From Paracidovorax wautersii (GTDB lineage Bacteria; Pseudomonadota; Gammaproteobacteria; Burkholderiales; Burkholderiaceae_C): DNA of 64,000 nt. The position numbers and the translations under genes were made by a program. Below are positions 39,642-48,269 of the stretch, piece after piece. The notes under the pieces were generated by a model, which saw nothing but the letters and a program-made list of their open reading frames with translations, was not told the DNA's origin and searched no databases. Location: contig NZ_JAVIZX010000001.1 in assembly GCF_031453675.1 (NCBI RefSeq), forward strand, positions 1,240,001 through 1,304,000, written 5' to 3'. Position 1 is the stretch's first letter; every line of letters begins with the position of its first letter.

Positions 39642-40403
39642 TCAGAGCGGCTCGATGAGCAGCTTCTCGCCGTCCAGCCGCACCTGGGCCGGCTTGCCGC
39701 GCACGTTGTCGGGCAGCTCGGTCTCGGTGGTGCGGTAGATGCCGGCCACGGAGACCAGTTGCGGCTCCAGGCAGGTGCTGAAGATGCGCGCCTCGGTGTT
39801 GCCGCGCGCGCCGGCGATCGCCCGGCCGCGCAGGGGCGCGTAGACGTGGATGTTGCCGTCCGCGATCACCTCGGCGCCGAAGCTCACCACGGCCATCACC
39901 ACCAGGTCGCCGCCGCGGGCGTACACCTGCTGGCCCGAGCGCAGCGGCTTGTCGACCACCACGGTGGTGGGGCCGGCCACGGGCACCTCGACCGGCACCT
40001 CGACCTCACGCACCACCTCGCGGACCACTTCGCGCACGGCGGGTTCCGGTGCCTGCTGCACGCGGGCGGGCGGCGCCTCGGGCGCGGCCACCAGGCCGGC
40101 GGCGTGGGCGGCCTGCATCTGCGCGGCATTGCCGCCGCGCACGGCCACGGGCTGCGTGCGATGCTGGCGCAGGGCCTGGGCCACTGCGTCGAAGTCGATG
40201 GGCGACTCGGCGTCGCGCACGGCCGCCAGGTCGATCAGCACCGGATCGTTGTCGAAGAAGTCGGGGTCGTCCGCCATGCGCGCGGCCAGGTCGGTGGCCA
40301 GGACGTCGGCGTCGGTGGTCTTGAGCGCCACGGCCACCACCGGCAGCTGGGCGCTCTTGAGGTCAAAGCTGGTGCGGGCCGAGCCCGCCGTATCAACGGC
40401 CAT
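39642..40403 (-). CDS. minC: Septum-site determining protein MinC
   Basis: A 253-residue inhibitor of FtsZ assembly. The N-terminal FtsZ-inhibiting domain is at ~10-100 (SFDLKSAQLPVVAVALKTTD). A linker rich in Glu/Val/Arg (REVVREVVREVEVPVEVPVA, ~125-144) is unusually repetitive. The C-terminal beta-helix is at ~150-253 (LRSGQQVYARGGDLVVMAVV, GAEVIADGNIHVYAPLRGRA), which binds MinD. Start ATG 40403. It is the first gene of minCDE, divergent from the EamA transporter. Confidence 0.95.
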   Translation of the reverse strand: MAVDTAGSARTSFDLKSAQLPVVAVALKTTDADVLATDLAARMADDPDFFDNDPVLIDLAAVRDAESPIDFDAVAQALRQHRTQPVAVRGGNAAQMQAAHAAGLVAAPEAPPARVQQAPEPAVREVVREVVREVEVPVEVPVAGPTTVVVDKPLRSGQQVYARGGDLVVMAVVSFGAEVIADGNIHVYAPLRGRAIAGARGNTEARIFSTCLEPQLVSVAGIYRTTETELPDNVRGKPAQVRLDGEKLLIEPL

Positions 40404-40572
40404 GAAGAGAAGAGGTGCGGGGAAGAAGGCGCTGCACAGAAGGAGAAGGGGCCGGCTGGCGCCTTCTCGAAGCCGCGAAGTGTACCCCGCGCCAGCGCCG
40501 GCCCTGCATCCGAACGTGTCCTGGCGCGCCGGGGTGCCGGCAGCCACCGCGCCCGGCTTCCATAATCGCCCG

Positions 40573-41508
40573 ATGTCCCTGCGCCCCAAGTCCCACCTCG
40601 ACGCCCTCGCCGTTGCCATCCTGCTGGGCTGCTGCCTGTTCTGGGGCTTCCAGCAGGTGCTGGTGAAAACCACAGTGGCCGAGGTGGCGCCGGTGTTCCA
40701 GGCCTTCGTGCGCTTCGCCATCGCCACGGCGGCCATCGCCGCCTGGTGCGTCTGGCGCGGCGTGCCGCTGCGCAGCACGCGCGAGCCGGCGGGCGCCTGG
40801 GGCGCGGGCCTGCTGGCCGGCGCATTGTTCGCGGGCGAGTTCGCGTGCCTGTACATGGGCATCCAGTACACGACGGCCTCGCGCATCACCCTCTTCGTCT
40901 ACTGCGCGCCGTTCTGGGTGGCGCTGCTGCTGCCGCGCTTCATTCCGGGCGAGCGCCTCGCCGGCCTGCAGTGGCTGGGCCTGGCCGGCGCCTTCTGCGG
41001 CGTGGCACTGGCCCTGGGCGACAGCCTGCTCGGCCCGTCGAATGCCAGCCACCCGTTGGGCTGGCTGGGCGATGCGCTGGGCCTGCTCGGCGGCTTGCTG
41101 TGGGCGCTGACCACGGTGGTGATCCGCTCCACGCCCTTCGCCCGCGTGGCGCCCGAGAAGCAGCTGCTCTACCAGGTGGCGATGAGCGCGGCCACGCTGC
41201 CGCTGCTGTCCCTTGCCCTGGGCGAGACCTGGAGCCTGCAGCTGAGCGCCTACGCCTGGGGCTCCATCGTGCTGCAGTCGCTGGTGGGCGCCTTCATCAG
41301 CTACCTGGCCTGGATGTGGATGCTGGCCCACTACCCGGCCACGAAGATCTCCGTCTTCGTGTTCCTCACGCCGGTGTTCGCCCTGCTCTTCGGCGCCGGC
41401 CTGCTGGGCGAACCCGTCACCGCCACCCTGGTGGCCGCCCTGGCCCTGGTGGCGGCCGGCATCGTGCTGGTGAACCGGCGCCCTGCCGCGACGGCACAAG
41501 CCAAATAG
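40573..41508 (+). CDS. EamA/DMT-family transporter
   Basis: An inner-membrane drug/metabolite transporter of 311 residues with ten predicted helices in two EamA repeats, for example LAVAILLGCCLFWGFQQVLV (~12-31) and LLGGLLWALTTVVI (~170). Family features include TTASRITLFVYCAPFWVALL and PATKISVFVFLTPVFALLFG. Start ATG 40573. The substrate is unknown (amino acids, purines or other metabolites in relatives). A family A repeat overlaps the stop. Confidence 0.9.
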   Translation: MSLRPKSHLDALAVAILLGCCLFWGFQQVLVKTTVAEVAPVFQAFVRFAIATAAIAAWCVWRGVPLRSTREPAGAWGAGLLAGALFAGEFACLYMGIQYTTASRITLFVYCAPFWVALLLPRFIPGERLAGLQWLGLAGAFCGVALALGDSLLGPSNASHPLGWLGDALGLLGGLLWALTTVVIRSTPFARVAPEKQLLYQVAMSAATLPLLSLALGETWSLQLSAYAWGSIVLQSLVGAFISYLAWMWMLAHYPATKISVFVFLTPVFALLFGAGLLGEPVTATLVAALALVAAGIVLVNRRPAATAQAK

Positions 41509-41562
41509 GCTTCTAGCGCTTATCCATCAAGCGCCAACAGCTACAGTATTAATAGCAAAATC
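41504..41562 (-). repeat. Dispersed repeat family A, copy 6, overlapping a stop codon
   Basis: On the minus strand: CTGTAGCTGTTGGCGCTTGA, then TGGATAAGCGCTAGAAGCC. GGCGCTTGATGGATAAGCGCT folds as a hairpin. The stop codon of the EamA gene (TAG) is the outer end of the element. Confidence 0.72.
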
Positions 41563-41704
41563 ATCAAGACACGCGGCCATGGATAGGCTTCACGCCCGAT
41601 AGGTGGGACTGCGAAGGCTTCCGTTCCGCCAGACCAGGGCGTTACTACCGCCGGCCGCTCCTAGCCTCTATAAAACCAGAAGGCCGCGGAGCAGGCCATG
41701 CCAG

Positions 41705-41787
41705 CGGACGCCGTGGAACCGGCTCCGCCGGGCCACTGGCGTCGTCCCCCTCGGGGGAAGGCGCCGCAGGCGACTCAGGGGGGCGTC
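41705..41787. repeat. GC-rich repeat (family B-like) after pssA
   Basis: A GC-rich block between the convergent EamA and pssA genes, with the hairpin TCCCCCTCGGGGGA and the arms GGCGCCGCAGGCGAC nearby. It resembles the CCCCCTCGGGGG-cored repeat in the acetoacetyl-CoA synthetase gene. It ends at the pssA stop and may serve as its terminator or mRNA stabiliser. Confidence 0.5.
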
Positions 41788-42409
41788 AGAACTTCGGTAT
41801 GCGGATCCGGCTGATCATCAGCGAGCCCGACACCGCGAACAGCAGCACCAGCGGGTGCAGCGTGAAGCCGCCGATCAGCACCTTGCCGAACCACAGCTGG
41901 TCACGCACCGCACCCATCGACGCCGCCAGGGCCAGCAGCCCCACGAGCACGATGGAGGTGGGAATGGGCGTGCCCTCGAAGTACTTGACCTTGCCGTCGC
42001 CGCCGGACAGCGTCTCCGCCGTGACGTTGTAACGCGCCAGGCGCGACACGCCGCAGGCCACGAAGAAGGCCAGCACCACGCGGTCGTACATGCCCTGCAT
42101 GCCGCAGGCGTACGCGATGATGGCCGGCGCCACGCCGAAGGAGATCACGTCGGCCAGCGAATCCAGCTCGCGGCCCATGGCCGAGGACTTCTGGCGCCAG
42201 CGGGCGATGCGGCCGTCGAACACGTCGAAGATCAGCGCCGCCAGCACCAGCGCAGCAGCGAAGTAGATGTGCCGCACTTCCGACGTTTCCAGGAAGGTCA
42301 TGGAAGAAAACAGCGCGCCCACGCCGCACACCGCATTGCCCAGCGTGAACCAGTCCGCGAGATGGAACTCGCGGATCATCGAAAAGCGCTTGGGGGGCGT
42401 GGTGCTCAT
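41786..42409 (-). CDS. pssA: CDP-diacylglycerol-serine O-phosphatidyltransferase
   Basis: A membrane enzyme that makes phosphatidylserine, the precursor of phosphatidylethanolamine; 207 residues, the type II (CDP-alcohol phosphotransferase) form. The catalytic motif D-G-x2-A-R-x8-G-x3-D-x3-D is complete in DGRIARWRQKSSAMGRELDS (~64-83) plus LAD. Several hydrophobic helices follow (IYFAAALVLAALIFDVF, VVLAFFVACGVSRL, SIVLVGLLALAASM). Start ATG 42409. The next ~260 bp upstream hold no gene I can support. Confidence 0.95.
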   Translation of the reverse strand: MSTTPPKRFSMIREFHLADWFTLGNAVCGVGALFSSMTFLETSEVRHIYFAAALVLAALIFDVFDGRIARWRQKSSAMGRELDSLADVISFGVAPAIIAYACGMQGMYDRVVLAFFVACGVSRLARYNVTAETLSGGDGKVKYFEGTPIPTSIVLVGLLALAASMGAVRDQLWFGKVLIGGFTLHPLVLLFAVSGSLMISRIRIPKF

Positions 42410-42672
42410 GGATTCCCTTTTTCTGTCGGTACGGCGGCAACGGCCAGCCGCGGCGGCCGGCTGAAGCATTATGGAACGCAGCCACGGCACGGCCGGTCAG
42501 CCAAGTCCTACGGTGCCCACACGCCAGGGCGGAGGGTGTGGACGATGGAGCCCGAACGCGTGCATGGCGGCTTCCTAAAAAACCACGGCACTAATCACGC
42601 CGCCATGCGCCTCCGCGTCATCGGGCAGTCTGCTGCGGCACGCGCTGTCCGCCCGATGCATGCAGAGTCTCT

Positions 42673-45081
42673 CTAGCGGCTGCGCGCAAAGTCCACGTAC
42701 CACCCCAGGCACGCCGGATTGGCCATGGCATCGCGGTTGACCACCTTTTCCAGAGGCTGGCCCAGCAACAGCTTCTTGATGGGCAGCTCCTGCTTCTTGC
42801 CGGTGAGCGTGCGCGGCACCTCGGCCACGGCAAAGATGTCGTCGGGCACGAAGCGCGGCGACAGCGCCGTGCGGATGGCGCCGGCGATGCGCTGGCGCAG
42901 GGCGTCGTCCAGCGCCACGCCGCTGCGCAGCACCACGAACAGCGGCATGTAGCTGTCGCGGCCCAGGTATTCCAGGTCGATCACCAGGCTGTCGAGCACC
43001 TCGGGCAGCGCCTCGACGGCGCGGTACAGCTCGCTGGTGCCCATGCGCAGGCCGTGGCGGTTGATGGTGGCGTCGCTGCGGCCGTAGATGGTGCAGCCGC
43101 CGTGGGCACCCACCTTGAGCCAGTCGCCGTGGCGCCAGACGGCGCCCATCTCTGCAGGGCCGTCGCCGCCGCCGGGAAGCCTTCCGTGACCGGCCGGGTA
43201 CATGTCGAAATAGCTGGCCAGATAGCGCGGACCGAATGCGTCGCCCCCACGCTCCCTCACTGCGTGTGGGTCGCTGCCCCCCGAGGGGGCCTTCGCACCT
43301 TGGGGCGGCCCGGCGGTGCTCACTTCGCCCCCACGCTCCCTCACTGCGTGTGGGTCGCTGCCCCCCGAGGGGGCCTTCGCACCTTGGGGCGGCCCGGCGG
43401 TGCTCAAGTCGCCGCCCCGCTCCTCTCCAGCGTGTGCGTCGTCGCGCACGTCGCCCCAGAAGTACAGCGGCATGGACGGCAGCGGCTGCGTGCAGACCAG
43501 TTCGCCCACGGCGTCGACCACCGGGCGGCCCTCTGCGTCCCAGGCTTCCACCGCCGCGCCGAGCATGCGGCACTGCATCTCGCCGGGCACCTGGGGCAGC
43601 TCGCGGTGGCCGCCGATGAAGGCGCCGCAGAAGTCCGTTCCGCCCGAGATGTTGTCCCACCAGATGGGTTCGCCCCCGCGCTCCCCCACTGCGTGTGGGT
43701 CGCTGCCCCCCAAGGGGGCCGCGCCTTGCTTGGGGCGGCCCGGAGCGGCGGCGGCCGGGACGGTGGGCACGGCGCGCAGGCGCTGGAACTGCGCTGTGCC
43801 CCACTCCTGCACCTCGGGCGAGAGGGGCGAGCCCGTGGTGCCCAGCGCCCGCACGCGGGAGAGGTCGCCGCAGTCCGCCAAGGTCAGGCCGGCCTTCATG
43901 CAGCTGGCATAGAACGCGGCGCCAGCGCCGAAGAAGGTCACGCCGGTCTCGGCGGCGAAGCGCCACAGCGTGCCCCAGTCGGGCCGGTCCTTGCTGCCGC
44001 CCGGGTTGCCGTCGTAGATGACGCAGGTGGTGCCCGACAGCAGGCCGCTGACCTGGGCGTTCCACATCACCCAGCCGGTGGAGCTGTACCAGTGGTAGCG
44101 CTCGCCGAAGCTGTTGGCCTCGTAGCTGCAGCCGATGTCGTTGTGCAACACCTTGAGCTGCAGCGCCACCAGCAGCATGCCCCCGTGGCCGTGCACGATG
44201 GGCTTGGGCAGCCCGGTGGTGCCGCTGGAGTAGACGATCCACAGCGGGTGGTCGAACGGCACCCAGCGCGGCGCGAAGGCCGCCGTTTCTGCGTCGTTTT
44301 GCCCTGTAGCGCTGGTGTAGCTTGCGCAGTCAGCTATGTTTTTTGCAGTACCCAGCTGGTCCACCACGATCACATGCTGCAGCGTGGGCAGCTGCGCGCG
44401 CAGTTCCTCCACCACCGCGGTGCGGTCCAGGTCGCGGCCGCCGTAGGCGACGCCGTCCACGGTGATCAGCACCTTGGGCTCGATCTGGCGGAAGCGGTCG
44501 AGCACGGCCTGCGTGCCCATGTCCGGTGCGCAGATGCTCCAGATGCAGCCCAGGCTGACGGTGGCCAGCAGGGCCACCATGGCCTCGGGAATGTTGGGCA
44601 GGTAGGCCACCACGCGGTCGCCCGGCTGCAGGCCCTGGCGCTGCAGGTGCAGGGCGAGCGATGCGACCTGCTGACGCAGCGCGGGCCAGGACAGCTCGCG
44701 GTGCCGGCCCTTCTCGTCACGGCTCACCACCGCGGGCAGGCCGGCGGCATGGGCGGCCTCGACATGCCGCAGTGCCTGCTGCGCATAGTTCACCTGCGCG
44801 CCGGGAAACCACTGCGCCCCCGGCATGGTGTTGCGGGCCAGCACGGCCGTATGCGGCGTGGGCGACTGCAGGTCGAAGTAGTCCCACATCGACTGCCAGA
44901 AGGCATCCAGATCGGTGACCGACCAGCGCCAAAGAGCCTGGTAGTCGTCGAACGCCAGGCCGCGCTCGGTGCGCAGCCAGTCCTGGTAGAGCCGCATCTG
45001 CGGAACGAACGGGGGGGTGCCGGCCCCGCCCGCGGCCGGGTCCGCCGTCTCGGCGGGAGGTTGTTGTGTACTTGTCTCCAT
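42673..45081 (-). CDS. Acetoacetyl-CoA synthetase with four in-frame repeat insertions
   Basis: An acyl-adenylate enzyme that activates acetoacetate with ATP and CoA; 802 residues against about 650 for the family. Motifs: YLPNIPEAMVALLATVSLGC (~155), the AMP-binding loop YSSGTTGLPKPIVHGHGG (~290), ISGGTDFCGAFIGG (~480), YGRSDATINRHGLRMGTSEL (~670) and the catalytic Lys in LTGKKQELPIKKLLLGQ near the end. Extra material sits at residues ~245-262 (repeat A), ~446-471 and ~558-614 (three copies of a GC-rich repeat, peptide GGSDPHAVRERGG). All motifs remain in frame, so function is probably kept. ATG 45081 is chosen; an upstream ATG at 45117 is possible. Confidence 0.9.
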   Translation of the reverse strand: METSTQQPPAETADPAAGGAGTPPFVPQMRLYQDWLRTERGLAFDDYQALWRWSVTDLDAFWQSMWDYFDLQSPTPHTAVLARNTMPGAQWFPGAQVNYAQQALRHVEAAHAAGLPAVVSRDEKGRHRELSWPALRQQVASLALHLQRQGLQPGDRVVAYLPNIPEAMVALLATVSLGCIWSICAPDMGTQAVLDRFRQIEPKVLITVDGVAYGGRDLDRTAVVEELRAQLPTLQHVIVVDQLGTAKNIADCASYTSATGQNDAETAAFAPRWVPFDHPLWIVYSSGTTGLPKPIVHGHGGMLLVALQLKVLHNDIGCSYEANSFGERYHWYSSTGWVMWNAQVSGLLSGTTCVIYDGNPGGSKDRPDWGTLWRFAAETGVTFFGAGAAFYASCMKAGLTLADCGDLSRVRALGTTGSPLSPEVQEWGTAQFQRLRAVPTVPAAAAPGRPKQGAAPLGGSDPHAVGERGGEPIWWDNISGGTDFCGAFIGGHRELPQVPGEMQCRMLGAAVEAWDAEGRPVVDAVGELVCTQPLPSMPLYFWGDVRDDAHAGEERGGDLSTAGPPQGAKAPSGGSDPHAVRERGGEVSTAGPPQGAKAPSGGSDPHAVRERGGDAFGPRYLASYFDMYPAGHGRLPGGGDGPAEMGAVWRHGDWLKVGAHGGCTIYGRSDATINRHGLRMGTSELYRAVEALPEVLDSLVIDLEYLGRDSYMPLFVVLRSGVALDDALRQRIAGAIRTALSPRFVPDDIFAVAEVPRTLTGKKQELPIKKLLLGQPLEKVVNRDAMANPACLGWYVDFARSR
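43241..43324 (-). repeat. GC-rich repeat B, tandem unit 1, inside a gene
   Basis: An 84-bp unit containing the hairpin core GCCCCC-CGA-GGGGGC and a second arm pair CCCACGC/GCGTGTGGG. It is identical at 82 of 84 positions to the adjoining unit. 84 bp is 28 codons, so it is translated without a frameshift. Confidence 0.85.
43325..43408 (-). repeat. GC-rich repeat B, tandem unit 2, inside a gene
   Basis: The second 84-bp unit, differing from unit 1 only in its last two bases. Together the units encode GGSDPHAVRERGG twice, each preceded by STAGPPQGAKAPS. Such near-identity points to a recent duplication. Confidence 0.85.
43670..43749 (-). repeat. GC-rich repeat B, third copy, inside the same gene
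   Basis: A diverged copy of the 84-bp unit (CACTGCGTGTGGGTCGCTGC, then CCCCAAGGGGGCC) located 260 bp from the tandem. It encodes PGRPKQGAAPLGGSDPHAVG in frame, between the QEWGTAQFQRLRA and PIWWDNISGGTDF segments of the enzyme. Confidence 0.8.
44294..44348 (-). repeat. Dispersed repeat family A, copy 7, inside a gene
   Basis: On the coding strand: AAAAAACATAGCTGACTGCG, then CAGCGCTACAGGGCAAAACG. It encodes AKNIADCASYTSATGQNDAE in frame, in a loop before the nucleotide-binding motif. The GQND peptide is the same as the one encoded by copy 3 in dadA. Confidence 0.75.
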
Positions 45082-45298
45082 GCGGTGCAGCGTAGCGTGC
45101 GCCTCGCCGTGCGTCATCCCGGGATCGTCCCCGGATTGACAGGGCCGGGGCGGAAGGCGCGCGCCCCGTCAGGGCGGCGTCCGCAGTCCATTGATGCGCA
45201 CCGCCAGCCACCAGCGCGCTGGGGATGTCCTGCTTCCGCATCGCCCGGCAATGCCAGAGAAAGGAGGAAGCGGCCTCGGCCGCCCAGGGGCAGGCCCC

Positions 45299-45535
45299 TC
45301 AGTCCGTCTGCTCGCGCACGCTGGTGATGGCGTAGCCCTTTTCCCGCAGCTGCTGGCCGGGTTCCGGAATGCCGAAATCGTCCCAATGCGCGGCCTCTTC
45401 ATCGAGCTCCTGGCCCTGCAGTTCGCTCTCCCAGTCGGTGTTGATCGCTTCCTGGGGGATGGGGCGGCCCTCGGGCACCACCAGGTGCGAGAACTTGCCC
45501 TCGGCTTCGGCTCGGCGGTAGATGTCCACGCGCAT
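45299..45535 (-). CDS. DUF6139 small protein
   Basis: A 78-residue soluble, acidic protein: MRVDIYRRAEAEGKFSHLVV, PEGRPIPQEAINTDWESE, ending GYAITSVREQTD. It matches DUF6139, a family I know from Burkholderiales, with no function assigned. The start ATG 45535 is preceded by GAAGGAG. It stands alone between the synthetase gene and the aldehyde dehydrogenase gene. Confidence 0.8.
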   Translation of the reverse strand: MRVDIYRRAEAEGKFSHLVVPEGRPIPQEAINTDWESELQGQELDEEAAHWDDFGIPEPGQQLREKGYAITSVREQTD

Positions 45536-45718
45536 GTGTCGACTCCTTCAGTAGTGGGAACACGAACGACTCTAATGGTGCCCCCCGGCGGATGGCGTAG
45601 GAATAGGCGCTCCGGCATCAGGGGAAATTCCAGGGCGGTGGCGCAGGCGGCCCGGCCCCCGCTTGCCTTGCCCGGACAGCGCCGTTATGCTCCCACTTAT
45701 CAGACATCAGACAACATT

Positions 45719-47200
45719 ATGAGCAACACCCTCCAATCCATCGACGCCCGCACGGGCCAAACCCACGGCGACGCCTGGGCCGAATCCACCCCCGCCCAGA
45801 TCGAGGCCGCCGTGGCCGCAGCCGCGCAGGCTGCGGACGCGTTTGCCGCCACCCCGGCCGCCGACCGCGCTGCCCTGCTGCGCGACCTGGCCAGCGCCCT
45901 GGAAGCCCAGCGCGAGACCCTGGTGCCGATCGCCGACCGCGAAAGCGGCCTGGGCCCCGTGCGCCTGAACGGCGAACTGGACCGCACCGCGTTCCAGTTG
46001 CGCGGCTTTGCCGATGTGATCGAGCGCGGCGATGCGCACGCCACCATCGACGACCCGGCCGTGGCCGGCGCGCCGCCCGCCGGCCGCCCGCGCATGCTGC
46101 GCGTGCGCGTGCCCGTGGGCCCGGTGGCCATGTTCTCGGCCAGCAACTTCCCGTTCGCGTTCTCGGTGCTGGGCGGCGACACCGCTTCGGCCCTTGCCGC
46201 CGGCTGCCCGGTGGTGATCAAGGGCCACCCGGCCCACCCCGAGCTGACCCGCCAGACCGTGGCGCTGGCCCAGAAGGTTGTGGCCGCGCGCGGCCTGCCG
46301 GCCGGCGTGTTCCAGGCCATCGAAGGCGGCTCCATCGCCGCCGGCGTGGCCCTGGTGCAGGCGCCCGCGATCGCCGCGGTGGCGTTCACGGGCTCGTTCA
46401 AGGGCGGCACCGCCCTGGCCAAGGTGGCCGCCGAGCGCCCCCGCCCGATCCCCTTCTACGGCGAGCTGGGTTCGGTGAACCCGCTGGTCGCGCTGCCCCC
46501 GGCGCTGGAAGCCAACGGCGCCGCCCTGGCCGAGACGCTGGCCGGCTCCATCTGCCTGGGTTCGGGCCAGTTCTGCACCAGCCCCGGCGTGATCGTCGTG
46601 CGCAAGGACGCCGCGGGCGATGCCTTCGTGGCCACGCTGGCCGAAAAGCTCGCCGCCCTGGCACCGCACGCCATGCTGACTCCCGGCATCCGCAGCGCTT
46701 TCGACAAGGGTGTGGCCGCCTGGAAGGGCCACGCCAAGCTCAAGGCGCTGGTGAGCGACACGGCCGCTGCCGGCGCCACGCCCCGCCCGTTCCTGGGCGA
46801 GGTGCAGGCCGCCGACTTCATCGCCGACGCGCACCTGCATGAAGAAGTGTTCGGCTCCGCCGCCCTGGTGGTGCGCGTGGGCTCGGTGGCCGAGACCATC
46901 GACGTGCTGAAGGCCGTGGGCGGCTCGCTCACGGTGACGGTCTGGGGCGCCGACGCCGACACCGCCGAGAACCGCGACCTGGTGCGCGCCGCCACGCAGA
47001 TCGCCGGCCGCGTGCTGTTCACCGGCGTACCCACGGGCGTGGCCGTCACCGCCGCCCAACACCACGGCGGCCCGTTCCCCGCCTCCACCGCGCCGTTCAC
47101 CACCTCGGTGGGCTATGCCGCGCTGGACCGCTTCCTGCGCCCCGTGGCGCTGCAGGATGCGCCCGCCTGGCTGGCGGACCGCAAGGGCGTGCCGGCCTGA
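45719..47200 (+). CDS. Aldehyde dehydrogenase (NADP+), 2-oxoglutarate semialdehyde type
   Basis: A 493-residue aldehyde dehydrogenase. The catalytic Glu is in GELGSVNPLV (~252) and the nucleophilic Cys in GSGQFCTSPG (~285). The cofactor loop is VFTGSFKGG (~222). The N-terminus (IDARTGQTHGDAW, AAQAADAFAATPAADRAALL) resembles 2,5-dioxovalerate (alpha-ketoglutarate semialdehyde) dehydrogenases, which oxidise products of sugar-acid breakdown. The substrate is therefore only probable. Start ATG 45719 follows a short AT-rich leader. It ends at a strong terminator and is convergent with a LysR gene. Confidence 0.9.
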   Translation: MSNTLQSIDARTGQTHGDAWAESTPAQIEAAVAAAAQAADAFAATPAADRAALLRDLASALEAQRETLVPIADRESGLGPVRLNGELDRTAFQLRGFADVIERGDAHATIDDPAVAGAPPAGRPRMLRVRVPVGPVAMFSASNFPFAFSVLGGDTASALAAGCPVVIKGHPAHPELTRQTVALAQKVVAARGLPAGVFQAIEGGSIAAGVALVQAPAIAAVAFTGSFKGGTALAKVAAERPRPIPFYGELGSVNPLVALPPALEANGAALAETLAGSICLGSGQFCTSPGVIVVRKDAAGDAFVATLAEKLAALAPHAMLTPGIRSAFDKGVAAWKGHAKLKALVSDTAAAGATPRPFLGEVQAADFIADAHLHEEVFGSAALVVRVGSVAETIDVLKAVGGSLTVTVWGADADTAENRDLVRAATQIAGRVLFTGVPTGVAVTAAQHHGGPFPASTAPFTTSVGYAALDRFLRPVALQDAPAWLADRKGVPA

Positions 47201-47221
47201 ACGGGCTCCGGGCCCTGGATG

Positions 47222-47250
47222 AAAAAAGCGCCGCCTGCCGGCGCTTTTTC
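47222..47250. terminator. Bidirectional rho-independent terminator
   Basis: The stem GCGCCG/CGGCGC is extended by an A5/T5 pair, loop CCTGC, with T-runs on both strands. It lies between the convergent aldehyde dehydrogenase and LysR genes and can serve both. Confidence 0.85.
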
Positions 47251-47293
47251 TTTGAGGGGCCGGTCTTTTCGGGCTGCGGCGCTGACCGATCCA

Positions 47294-47318
47294 GCGGTGC
47301 TCGCTATAAATTTTGAAT
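47294..47318 (-). repeat. Possible partial copy of repeat family A
   Basis: The minus strand reads GATTCAAAATTTATAGCGAG, like the left end of the family (TCAAAATTGATAGCT). It encodes the last residues (AIQNL) and TAG stop of the LysR gene. Only this half is present, so the call is weak. Confidence 0.35.
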
Positions 47319-48269
47319 CGCCGAATCGGGCGAGGGCGCAGGCGCGTGCGCAGGCACGGCGGGCGGCTCCGGCTCGGCCCAGCGCGGCGTCTCGAACCAT
47401 TCGGCCAGCAGGTCGATGAGCCGGCGCACCTTGGGCGGCACGTGGCGGCGGCTGCCGTAGACGGCGTAGATGCCCAGCTCCAGCGAGCGGTAGCCGGGCA
47501 GCAGCTCCACCAGCCGGCCGGCGGCGATGTCCTCGCCCACGATGAAGCCCGGCTGCAGGATGATGCCCTGGTGCTGCAGCGCGCCGGCGCGGCAGATGTC
47601 GCCGTTGTTGGTGCGGATGCACGGGTGGGTGAGCACGGTGATCGGCCCGCCCGGGCCGTCGAAGGTCCATTCGTCGCGGCCGGACCAGAGGCTATAGCCC
47701 AGCACCGCGTGCTGCGCCAGCTCGGCCGGGTGCGCGGGCGTTCCGGCGCGGCGCAGGTACTCGGGCGAGGCGCACAGGATCACGCGCGTGGACGACAGCT
47801 TGCGGCACACCAGGCTGGAGCTGGGCAGTTGGGCGATGCGCACGGCCAGGTCGATGCCTTCGTCCACCAGATCCACCACCCGGTCGGACACCGTCACGTC
47901 CAGCGTCACCTGCGGGTGGCGCGCGCGGAAGGCGCCCCAGACCTGCGCCAGGTGCAGCACGCCGAAGCTCACCGGCACCGTCACCTTGAGCTGGCCGACG
48001 GCCTCGCCCGTGCGGGAGGTGACCTCTGCCTCGGCCTCGCCGATGGCCTCGATCACCTCGCGGCAGCGCGTCTGGAAGACCTCGCCCTCCTCGGTGAGCG
48101 ACAGGCGCCGGGTGGTGCGGTGCAGCAGGCGGGCGCCCAGGCGCGCCTCCAGCTCACCCACGTGGCGCGACACGGCCGTCTTGGAGACGCCCAGCGTCTC
48201 GGCCGCGCCGACGAAGCTGCCCGCATCCACCACGGCCAGGAAGGTGCGCATCTCCAGGTACTTGTCCAT
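47304..48269 (-). CDS. LysR-family regulator, CrgA-like
   Basis: A 321-residue LysR regulator. The helix-turn-helix is at ~4-62 (MRTFLAVVDAGSFVGAAETL; GVSKTAVSRHVGELEARLGA). The effector domain at ~90-300 is of the CrgA group (QLKVTVPVSFGVLHLAQVWG; LVDEGIDLAVRIAQLPSSSL). The tail is Pro/Ala-rich and ends in a possible repeat remnant. The target is unknown; it is convergent with the aldehyde dehydrogenase gene, so control of that gene is possible but not implied by promoter layout. Confidence 0.9.
   Translation of the reverse strand: MDKYLEMRTFLAVVDAGSFVGAAETLGVSKTAVSRHVGELEARLGARLLHRTTRRLSLTEEGEVFQTRCREVIEAIGEAEAEVTSRTGEAVGQLKVTVPVSFGVLHLAQVWGAFRARHPQVTLDVTVSDRVVDLVDEGIDLAVRIAQLPSSSLVCRKLSSTRVILCASPEYLRRAGTPAHPAELAQHAVLGYSLWSGRDEWTFDGPGGPITVLTHPCIRTNNGDICRAGALQHQGIILQPGFIVGEDIAAGRLVELLPGYRSLELGIYAVYGSRRHVPPKVRRLIDLLAEWFETPRWAEPEPPAVPAHAPAPSPDSAIQNL

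Noticed and set aside
42410-42672. A gene between pssA and the synthetase gene
   Set aside because: The short frames there have no ribosome site and no recognisable domain; I see only GC-rich spacer with a minor CCACAC/GTGTGG pairing.
43241-43749. CRISPR-like array in the synthetase gene
   Set aside because: There are only three units; two are directly adjacent without spacers, and all are translated. No cas genes are near.
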